Made by a program: the position numbers and the translations under genes. This document shows, piece by piece, positions 20,982 through 34,729 of a stretch of DNA of 34,729 bases; within the stretch, counting starts at the first letter, position 1, and every line of letters starts with the position of its first letter. The DNA is from Pelargonium cotyledonis (Eukaryota; Streptophyta; Magnoliopsida; Geraniales; Geraniaceae), in NCBI GenBank assembly GCA_036897625.1, contig JAYMTA010000214.1, forward strand, positions 1 through 34,729, in the 5' to 3' direction. Under the pieces are notes generated by a model that ran no database searches, had not been told where the DNA came from, and was given only the letters and a program-made list of their open reading frames with translations.

Positions 20982-23919
20982 ATGAATTCTTCACTTGCCA
21001 CCCTCCTCCTCCTCCTCCTCTCCCTCGCCGTCGCAGCCGTCTCCGCCGCCGATCTCTTGTCCTCCTCCGACAACGACTACCTACTCGATCCGTCCTGTCT
21101 CTCCTCCCCCACCCACCGCCGCCTCAACCTCTCATCTCCCCTCCCCCGCCCTCCGGCGACCCTCCTTCCTCCGCCGCCTCCCTCCTCCTGTGACGTGTGG
21201 ACCCAGGCCTGCTCCGACGCCGTGATGGCCTTGGCCAAGCAGCCGGAGACCGTGGAGTGGCTCAAGAACCTGAGGAGGAAAATACATGAGAACCCGGAGC
21301 TGGCTTTTGAGGAGGTCGAGACCAGCCGCCTGGTCCGCCTCGAGCTGGATCGGATGGGAATTAGCTATCGGTACCCGCTGGTGACAGCCAGACTGCCGGC
21401 CGGGGACGGGGATCCGGGCCTGGATCGGCACCGGAGGACCGCCGTTCGTCGCCATCCGGGCTGACATGGATGCTCTTCCAATTCAGGTACTTGAGGATTT
21501 TGTTGCTGCATATGTTGATGATACCATATATGTACAACTAATTTCATTGACTCACAATTTTTTATTTCTAAATATTACTGTAGATATGTTTTTGTTTGAA
21601 CTTTCAATGGTTGGTGGATTTTTGTAGTGTTTTTTTTTTTTTCATCTATCTTCCAAATCCCATATCTTGAATTTTTTTACATTTGTACTTTGTGTTGAAA
21701 CAAGTATTTTGGTCCCTGGGATTTTGCGCAAAAAGAGTATACTATCCTTTTCTGATACTAATCGGGACAAGAATATTTTCAATTCTAAACATGTGTTAGA
21801 TCTTTCTGATGCTAATTGGGACAAGAGTATTTTTAGTTCTGAACATGTGTCAGATCTTGTACTTATATTTAATTTGTATGTACGGATTGGAAGTGTACGT
21901 ACGAGAAAAATGTTGCATGTGAGCTCAAATCTCCCATTAGAAAGATTTTCTTTTTGGTTTGAGCATAAAGACATTGTGACATGTATCCCTATAACCTGAG
22001 TTGTAGAACAAAAAGGTTTGGGATTAAGAATGAATGAAAAAAAGGTTGTGTTGACTAAATTACAGGAAGCAGTGGAATGGGAACATAAGAGCAAAGTTGC
22101 CGGCAAAATGCACGCATGCGGTCACGATGCGCATGTGGCCATGCTCGTCGGTGCTGCTCAAATATTGAAGACTCGCGAGCATCTTTTAAAGGTACTTCAT
22201 TTTCAACCCATACAACTCATAACTTATTACCACAGTGCTAATTACTTGCTTAGGTCCAAAACTCTCATATTCTTGTTTTATACTTCACCCGTCTCGAAAT
22301 AAGCTTATTTTGAAATTTTTTACACAATAGGGTAGCTCTCTCCTATAAAACTCATTTCACCCCACTTGACGCAATGAGATTTGAATTCATGACCTCCCAC
22401 GTGGAGATGTGAGTCTTGACCATTGCGTCATACCTTAGAGGACTACTGAATTATTATTAAAAATATTATTAAGGAGAAGTATTTTTCTATGCATAGATTT
22501 TTATATGTATTTTCATATGTATATTTCATATTCCTAATGAAAATGTTTAGGATAAAAAATGAATAAGTTCCAATATTTTAATGAATTGATTACAAATGTT
22601 AATATTTTGTACCTATTTTACTATAGATCTTTTAAAAAAAATTGATTAAATTTTTACAGTAAAATTTGACGTATTATAATAAGTTTTTACAACTTGTTAG
22701 TGTATAACTCATAAACGTTTGTATACTAAAAATTGCAAATATAATTTTTTTCACTTAAATCGATAAATGTGAGTAAATACATTATAACATTGAAAAATAT
22801 ACATATTTTATCCTAAACATTTTCATTAGTTATATCAAATACATGAAAAATACATGTAAATAAAATACATGTGTGAATACTCCTCCATTATTAATAGTTC
22901 ATGATAAATTGAATTTTAGACTCCTATTTTAAGATAAAATATCATATAAGTATGTTTTTCTCATGTTAGGAGATCAGCAAAAGGAGTAGCTCCCTCTCTA
23001 AGGAGTTACTCTAGTTTTGTGTCAGGAAGGGTATGCCCTATCCTAAATGTCTTTGAATGTCTTATCTTTTTATGCTTTAGATTAATAAAGTTTTTGATGT
23101 TTTCATGAAGAAAATAAAAATAAAAATACAAACATACATGTCACATTTTAGGAAGAATGGATCCTTATAATTTCCTTACTACCAATTTCTCCCACTTAGT
23201 TTAATTATTTGAAATTATTAATAAGTATATTGCAATAATAACAAGCTCATGTTACATGTTGAATGAAATTTAGATACATGCATGAATCTTTTGGATGAGA
23301 GGATCACATTTTTGTTGCCAATATTTGTTCTCAAAAAGAAGCCTAGAATTGGGTTAAAACAATTTAACCACTCGGTTGCTACAACAAATGAGTGCAATTT
23401 GGTTTTCCCTTTTGGCTATGTTTGGAGTAACTTAGCCATTGTGGTCTCCACACATTTTTAACCCAACAAAACACCAAAAAAGAAAGTAATTGTATGTGAA
23501 TAGTGTAGCTTCTTTTTCATGTGTTTAGGGCATTTTGGACCTTCCCTATTTGATTCCCATATATATTTGTCTGGACAAATGTCAATTTGCAACAACCACT
23601 ACAAGATTGGTTTCTTTATTTTGATGTGACCTCATAACTAAGTAAGGTTTGGGACGGTAGTTAATTTCTGGTTCATTGATCACTACTTGTTTCAAGTTTG
23701 TTTTTATTTTGTGGCTACTTTGGGCAAAGTTCAGTTTGTATGATTTGAGCCAAAAACCACATGCTATCTATAACTTTTTTGAAGAATTTAAACGCTAATA
23801 GTGATGTGTATACTACTATTTCACTCTAGCTTATTGGATTATTTATATATCTTCCAATAGTATCATTTAATGGTTTGTATTCTTTATTTCTAGAGTGGTA
23901 TTGCTATTCATAAACTTTT

Positions 23920-23950
<31 letters not shown>

Positions 23951-25710
23951 CTAGCTATATTCCCTTGGGAAACTGATGATGCATATTAATTAATGTGGGA
24001 ATCTTTTATTGAATTAATTGTACTCTAATTTAATCATGCACAAAGTTGGTTACACTAGTTTGGTTGAAAGGCCAACAATATTAATTATGTTTTAATTTAT
24101 TCATAAACTAATTAGGTGGTTGAAGGGCAACAAATTAATTCATTTTATGTCTCATAAAAAAAATTATTATATGTCTCGTATAATGTACAAAAATATTTAT
24201 AATACATCACAAGTACAATAAAATGTTTTTCCTAGCAAATTATATGAAGGTGGTGGTATTATATGTTTCAAATAGTTATAAGTTACATTTATTTGCCTCT
24301 CGCAGACAATCACGTCACTTTGAATGGAAAAAAAATACAAAATTAGAGATATTTAGCCCTCCGAACATATTATTAATTAATTTAAGGAGGTTATTTAATT
24401 TTAACATACTATGGTATAAGAGCTTAAGACCAAAATAATTATAACTTGTTAAACACAACTCCTTAATCTATTGGACCCCCACCCTGCCCAGATTCATAAA
24501 TTAAAGGGTGTGGTTGTGAAGGGTTAATATAGTTGTCCTCTCTTTGACTATATGTTACAATCTGTAAGGCCCACTAAGAGTAGAAATAAATACTAATGTA
24601 CCCTATGTATAGCATAGCATAATATTAATTAGACATTGTTTTTGTCTTCACATTTTTAGGTATATAGAACATGTGACTGAATTAGGAGGCTTATATATTT
24701 TATTTCAATCCAAAAATCAATAAGCCCTATGATTATTGTTATATATTAGCTGTAGATTATTAGGTATAAGATAATACAAAGATGCTTTATGGGAACATGT
24801 GAATGTGAAACTGTTAGGTTTGGTGTTGGTTTTGCAGGGAACAGTTGTGGTGGTGTTTCAGCCAGCAGAAGAAGCCGGGAATGGCGCAAAGCGCATGATC
24901 GGAGATGGAGCTCTGGACAATGTGGAGGCTATTTTCGCCGTTCATGTGTCCCACGAACATCCCACCGGTGTCATTGGGTCGAGGCCTGGTCCCCTTCTTG
25001 CTGGTTGCGGGTTTTTCCGAGCAATTATTTCCGGCGAGAAAGGCACTTCCGTGGACCCTGTCTTGGCAGCTTCCGCTGCGGTTATCAGCTTGCAGGGCAT
25101 TGTGTCCCGCGAAGCGAATCCGTTGGACTCTGTGGTCGTGTCGGTAACTTCCTTCAACGGCGGTGACAGTCTTGATAGGATACCGGAGACGGTGGTGATC
25201 GGCGGCACTTTGAGGGCATTCTCAAACTCAAGCTTCTACCAACTTCTCAAAAGAATCCAAGAGGTTTGTTGGCTCCTGTAATCTCGTTTGGTACGCTTGC
25301 TGATAAATAAAAAACTAATTACAATTTACAATGTCTTGCCACAGGTGATTGTAGAGCAGGCTAGTGTTTACAGATGCTCGGCCACGGTGGACTTCTTCGA
25401 GAACCAGTCCACTATATATCCCCCGACGGTAAACGACGAGAAAATGTACGAGCACGTGAGGAAGGTGGCCATCAACTTGGTGGGGCCGAGCAATTTCAGG
25501 GTGGTTCCACCTATGATGGGGGCAGAGGACTTCTCGTTTTACTCGGAGGTGGTGCCAGCTGCATTTTACTACATAGGGGTGAGGAACGAGACATTGGGGT
25601 CGATACACACGGGACATTCTCCATATTTCATGATCGACGAAGATGTCCTGCCGGTTGGGGCCGCCACTCACGCCACCATTGCGGAGAGATACCTCATCGA
25701 GCATGGCTAA
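20982..25710 (+). CDS. ILL6: IAA-amino acid hydrolase ILR1-like 6 (M20D amidohydrolase); exon 1 frame interrupted
   Basis: Peptidase M20D enzyme of the ER lumen that releases auxin or jasmonate from amino-acid conjugates (ILL6 acts on JA-Ile-type conjugates in Arabidopsis). Exons: 20982-21486, 22066-22191, 24838-25263, 25345-25710, all with GT-AG introns. The start [11 protein letters not shown] gives a clear signal peptide. Family blocks follow in order: [20 protein letters not shown] (exon 1), MHACGHDAH with metal-binding Cys and His (exon 2), [14 protein letters not shown] with the catalytic Glu and [11 protein letters not shown] with a metal His (exon 3), GAEDFSFY and HTGHSPYF with the last metal His (exon 4). 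Without the extra bases the protein would be about 467 aa (Arabidopsis 464). Oddity: 21381-21405 holds 25 nt where relatives have 6, an excess of 19, so the frame from the ATG stops at 21464, before the metal site. Downstream exons are intact, so inactivation is recent or artefactual. No ER-retention HDEL at the C-terminus. Confidence 0.9.
21003..21018 (+). repeat. (CTC)n microsatellite encoding signal-peptide leucines
   Basis: A run of CTC triplets in exon 1 of ILL6 encodes the leucine run of the signal peptide core. Length changes by whole triplets would keep the frame and slightly alter the hydrophobic core. Confidence 0.7.
21751..21858. repeat. 54-bp tandem duplication in ILL6 intron 1
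   Basis: Two adjacent 54-base units start at 21751 and 21805. Both begin TCTGAT and contain GGGACAAGA, TTCTRAACATGTGT and AGATCT; they differ at about 9 positions. They lie in intron 1 (21487-22065). An open frame on the plus strand spans them only because 54 is a multiple of three; it shows no known domain. Confidence 0.8.
22473..22886. mobile_element. MITE with long inverted repeats and 8-bp target duplication
   Basis: The ends are inverted copies. The left starts GGAGAAGTATTTTTC and the right, reverse-complemented, starts GGAGGAGTATTCAC. Further in, CTAATGAAAATGTTTAGGAT near 22527 is matched exactly in inverted form near 22809-22832, so the inverted arms are about 75-80 bp. ATTATTAA occurs directly outside both ends (22465-22472 and 22887-22894), an 8-bp duplication fitting a hAT-type insertion, though AT-rich words can recur by chance. 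No coding capacity. It lies in ILL6 intron 2. Confidence 0.7.
22975..23135 (+). mobile_element. Possible 3' tail of a LINE or SINE
   Basis: A short stretch with GGGTATGCCCTATCC, then TTAGATTAATAAAGTTTTTG and an A-rich tail of AAAATAAAAATAAAAATA. This resembles the extreme 3' end of plant L1-type LINEs, which often carry TTAATAAAGTTT before the tail. Too short to classify, and no target duplication was identified. Confidence 0.35.
23918..23950. repeat. T/G microsatellite (TTTTTG)n-like
   Basis: Several units of TTTTTG and TTTTG in a row inside ILL6 intron 2. Confidence 0.6.
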
Positions 25711-26074
25711 GTTCGAGAAAAGCTCGAAAGCTTAATTTTGTCTGTAAGTGGTTGGGGGTGAGGATGGAGGAGGATTGATCCATGGAAGTGTCTAAAATGT
25801 AAAGGATAAGGTAGAGGTTGTGTTGTTCCTCCACTCCTAGCTACTTCTGTAACTGTAACATTATTGTGATTGTGCAGTTCATTTCAACATCGAGTAGCAA
25901 TGGGCAAATCATGAACATGAAATGCATCTATTATTGCAATTGAGATTGGTTGTTAACATTTATTTGTTCAAACTAGGGCTAAATTTCACACAAACAAATA
26001 ATGCAGCTGAAAATGGCAACAAAAATTTCTCCATATTCCACACAGAAATGAAATCGAGTTTTACAAGATGAGTC
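25711..26074. other. Convergent intergenic gap holding both 3' UTRs
   Basis: Only about 365 bp separate the ILL6 stop (plus) from the HEMB stop (minus). Both 3' UTRs and polyadenylation sites must fit here, so transcripts could overlap tail-to-tail. No separate gene is seen. The interval is AT-rich toward the HEMB side. Confidence 0.7.
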
Positions 26075-31908
<5,834 letters not shown>

Positions 31909-32192
31909 AAATTGAGCACCTTTATGTATACCCGACAGTTGATTATTTTTATGAAGCCGTGAAATTGAAATTAAAATCGAGGGAGAGAGAGATGGGCTTA
32001 TCTGATCTGATCTGATCTGATCCGATGAGGGTGATGGGGTGGGGAAGAGGAGAGACCAATGAGAGAGGGACGAAAGGGAGCTATGATGTGGACGTTGACA
32101 TTTGGACACACCTACTCTTTTTTCTTACATTTTCTCTTTAGTATTTGTTTGACTTTTACTAGATTATAGAGGTGTCAATTTGGACTCCTCAT
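31909..32192 (-). promoter_or_regulatory. HEMB promoter and 5' leader
   Basis: About 285 bp between the HEMB ATG and the LINE-derived sequence. On the minus strand it has a CCTCTTCC/CTCTCTCTC pyrimidine-rich stretch (Y-patch-like), an ATTGG (inverted CCAAT) near 32056-32060, and no TATA box at a plausible distance. A TATACATAAAG word only about 20 bp from the ATG is too close. A TATA-less, pyrimidine-rich core fits many plastid-protein genes. The native promoter may be confined to this interval because the LINE starts just beyond it. Confidence 0.5.
32001..32025. repeat. (TCTGA)n microsatellite in the HEMB leader/promoter
   Basis: Four perfect TCTGA units and one TCCGA variant lie about 100 bp upstream of the HEMB ATG. 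Length variation here could change the leader or core promoter. Confidence 0.85.
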
Positions 32193-34436
32193 CGCGGCGT
32201 AAGGATTCTCTGTTCTTCTCGAAGAGGCTCAGCAATCTGGCTTAGTCAAAGGAATTCAAATTTTCAGAGGAGGTCCAGCTATAAATTATCTCCTCTTTGC
32301 TCTTTGCTGACGACTTCTTTATCTTCCTCCAGCCTTCTTTGAAAATCATTAGCAAATCCTTCGAATGTGCCTCTGGTCAGCAAGTTAGTAACCAAAAATC
32401 AAAATGGTTCTTCACTCCTAACACCCCCGTCAGATTCTCCAGGATTTTTCGAGGTCTTCTTCCCTTCAAAGTGGTTTTCTAACCCTGGGAGATATTTAGG
32501 GATTTCGGATATTGGTATGATCTCTAAAAGACAAATGTTTGATTTTTTAAAGAAAAGAATAGAGTAGAAATTGGAGGGTTGGAAATTGAATCTCCTCTCC
32601 CAAGCCGGCAAACTAATTCTCATTCAGGCTACGCTGAATTCGCTACCTGTCTTTATCATGAACCTGTTTAATATGTCCATCTACTTCTCTCGATGGCTTG
32701 ACGGGTTTTTGGCCAAATTCTGGTGGTCTAAGTCGGGTTGCAAGAAGGGAATCCATTGGATAAGACGTAATGTTCTCTCTTGGCCGAAACGAAAAGGAGG
32801 TATAGGTCTAAGAAACACTGATCAGTTCTACCAAGCTCTTCTTGCTAGTCAGTTTAAGAGAAGTCTCAATCATCCTGATAGTCGTGTTCATAAAGTCTTG
32901 GTCGCTAAATTTGGAGTCCATGAATCCCTTTGGAATGACAAGATTAAATCCCCCAATTCGTGGCTTTGGAAAAGTCTTTGTATAGGTAGGCAGTTCCTTC
33001 GAAACAACATGGATTGGCAAGTTGGCAATGGTAAATCAATAAAAATCTTCAAAGATCGATGGATTAAAAGTGGCACTCATGTTCCTTCCAATCTCCCTCA
33101 ACATCTCTCGGAATGGGATACAGTGGACTCCCTCATTGATCCCTATTATAGAAGTTGGAAGGAAGATATTATTAGAGACTGTTTCTCCCCCTCTTCAGCC
33201 CAAGAAATTCTCGAGATCCCTATCCCAAAGAGGGGTTTCATCAGTGATATGCTTAAATGGGCTGGTCCTTCAGATTGTAGGTTCTCGGTCAAGAAGGCTT
33301 ATGATATTGGCATATCGCCTCAAGCCAATCAACCATCAGCAACGTCCTCTCAGCTCTAGAAAAAGCTTTAGAGCCTCATAATTCCTGAAAAATTCAAAAG
33401 TCTTCTGGTGGAAAGTTTGTAAGTCTACCCTCCCCTTTGCTCTGGCTCTTCTCAAAAGGAAATTATGCCAGACTCTTCTCAAAAGGAAATTATGCGAGAA
33501 CGCTTTCTGCTCTAGATGTAATCGATCCGAGGAGTCGGTGGAGCATCTTCTTTATCAATGCGACCTTAGCAAATTATGTTGGTTTGCTTCTCCAGTGAAT
33601 ATTCGTTCTGAGTCTATTAGATCCAGCTCTGATTGGCTTTCTTCTATGCTCAACATAGTCAAAGCATTCGATAAGGATTCTCACTATCTTCTTTATTGGT
33701 CAACCGCTATTGCCTGGAAAATCTGGAAAGAAAGGAATAATTTTCTCTTTCGCTCAGAGCCGTTCAATTTTAGGAAAGTGCTTTTCTGTGCTTCCTTGTT
33801 GGTCAAAGACCTCTTCAAGATGTTTGATGAAAGACTGCGTATAAGTCTCCATTCTCAATCTCAGAAGAAAACCTCTCACTCCGTCTCCAATTCATCGATC
33901 AAAATCAGTTGATCTTTTCTTCATCTGCGATGGGTCTTAGAAGTCTAATCAAGTCGGCATTGGGTGGGAACTTCAAAATAAAAGGCGAAAACCTCTAGCT
34001 AAATTGAGTTGTCCGATTCCCGCGTCAAACGCTCTCAATGCTGAATTCCAAGCCGTCCTCAGCGCCTGTAATTTTATTATGAGTCACAATTTATCTAATT
34101 TCTGTATTCTAACTTATTGTCTTATGTTACACAGGGCGATTACTCAGCATGAGGAGACTTCTAGTATTGGTCAAGCTGACTGCAGAGAGGCAATGACGGA
34201 CATCACCTATGTAGTTTTCAATTGCCCTCTCAATGACAAACTTTTGCTTGTAAAAAGAATCTTTGTCAGCCCTACTCACCATCTAGCTAATCTAGGTAGA
34301 ATAGGTGATTCTAAGTCATGGGTGTGTAATAATCTTAACATTGTTAACCTTTCCAATATTGAATAAAGTTCTTTATTAGAATTATAAAAATAAAAAATAA
34401 AAAAATTAGTCCTCTTTTTATTTTTCCGTGGGTGAA
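32193..34436 (+). mobile_element. 5'-truncated L1-type LINE, decayed
   Basis: Only the end of ORF2 remains. In order: reverse transcriptase with the LLFADDFFIF catalytic box near 32300 and NPGRYLG near 32490; the thumb-like region EGWKLNLLSQAGKLILIQ from 32571; a zf-RVT-type zinc-binding region (CSRCNRSEESVEHLLYQC) near 33510-33570; and an RNase H-like segment from 34004 (AEFQAVLSACNF). The pieces lie in different frames: frame changes occur near 32460-32490, between 33359 and 33538, and before 34004, and there is an in-frame stop at 32565. The copy is therefore inactive. AATAAAG at 34363 and an A-rich tail follow. Matching TTGGACTCCTCAT words at 32180-32192 and 34437-34449 suggest a target duplication. 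It is oriented head-to-head with HEMB. Confidence 0.85.
33446..33499 (+). repeat. 27-bp tandem duplication inside the LINE
   Basis: Two 27-base units (starts 33446 and 33473), identical except for one base, duplicate nine codons (LLKRKLCQT then LLKRKLCEN) just before the zinc-binding region. Such a duplication is not part of the usual LINE ORF2 and probably arose in this copy or its recent source. Confidence 0.85.
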
Positions 34437-34449
34437 TTGGACTCCTCAT

Positions 34450-34729
34450 TTTTCACACCATCTAGATTGGGTTGTTAAAAAAACAGTCAACAGGGTAAAT
34501 AGCCTCCTGCATCCGTAGCCCACCTGCTTTGAACCTGCCCTCGTTAACCCGCTACACTAGTGGTGTCAAACCGCTCGCTCTGTTAAGTTAATGCACAGTT
34601 GACGACTCTATTTCTACTAGTTTATACACCCGTGCGATGCACGAATATTTTTAACGAATTTAATAATTGATAAATTTTTAATAAACACGTTTAATTAATA
34701 AATAATTTTGTATAATAAATCAAAATAAT
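34450..34729. other. Intergenic end of window with a short palindrome
   Basis: No gene. CGTGCGATGCACG at 34631-34643 is a 5-bp stem with a GAT loop inside TACACCCGTGCGATGCACGAA. This is a word pattern that recurs near the ends of unclassified plant repeats. The following AT-rich sequence runs off the window, so the element, if any, cannot be classified. Confidence 0.4.

Larger units (their letters stand above)
22192..24837 (+). other. ILL6 intron 2 (2.65 kb)
   Basis: A long AT-rich intron between the exon ending ...HLLK and the exon starting GTVVVVFQ. It holds a MITE at 22473-22886, a possible LINE tail at about 22975-23135 and a T/G-rich microsatellite near 23918-23950. Otherwise I see no coding or RNA feature. 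The corresponding intron is usually much shorter in plant M20D amidohydrolase genes, so the length probably reflects inserted repeats. Confidence 0.7.

Noticed and set aside
23597-23607. CACTACAAGA in ILL6 intron 2 as a CACTA transposon end
   Set aside because: No A-run or subterminal repeats follow and no inverted partner is present; a 10-base match can occur by chance.
25315-25704. Minus open frame of 129 codons over ILL6 exon 4
   Set aside because: Shadow of a strongly conserved plus-strand exon.
31917-31928. TATACATAAAG as the HEMB TATA box
   Set aside because: It would place transcription start at or after the ATG; more likely leader sequence.

Overview
The window is nuclear DNA of a flowering plant, most likely an asterid eudicot judging by the closeness of its HEMB protein to nightshade-type sequences. 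Evidence includes intron-rich genes with GT-AG splice sites, a chloroplast-targeted haem/chlorophyll enzyme, a hormone amidohydrolase with an ER signal peptide, and plant-type retroelements, LINEs and MITEs. No bacterial genes, tRNA, rRNA or CRISPR array were seen.

Layout. 1-4200: AT-rich intergenic DNA with one hAT-like MITE (1345-1536), a diverged tandem repeat and no gene. About 4195-4880: a small LINE-like remnant on the minus strand. About 4880-17443: a nested retroelement fossil. An old Ty3/gypsy-type element on the minus strand carries gag only between two LTR-like copies. A younger Athila-like element on the plus strand (8519 to about 17051) sits inside its right copy. 17579-18408: a long-TIR Mutator-like MITE with a 9-bp target duplication. 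18863 to about 19300: a CACTA terminus. About 19335-20537: a third copy of the old LTR-type sequence, ending 445 bp before the ILL6 start codon.

Two host genes follow and converge on each other. ILL6 (20982-25710, plus, 4 exons) encodes an M20-family IAA/JA-amino-acid amidohydrolase. HEMB/ALAD (31908-26075, minus, 12 exons, 429 aa) encodes plastid delta-aminolevulinate dehydratase of tetrapyrrole synthesis. The stop codons are about 365 bp apart. All exon junctions of both genes could be placed to the base. HEMB is intact. ILL6 keeps every catalytic residue, but exon 1 has 19 extra nucleotides relative to the family, which throws the reading frame out before the metal-binding domain. It is therefore a recent pseudogene, a null allele or an assembly artefact. 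A 5'-truncated, decayed LINE (about 32193-34436, plus) lies head-to-head with HEMB, its truncated end about 285 bp upstream of the HEMB ATG.

The two host genes belong to unrelated pathways (hormone conjugate turnover; chlorophyll and haem) and nothing suggests they act together. I found no new biological system. The points most worth a second look are the ILL6 frame break, the nested fossil, and the MITEs with readable target duplications, two of them inside introns.
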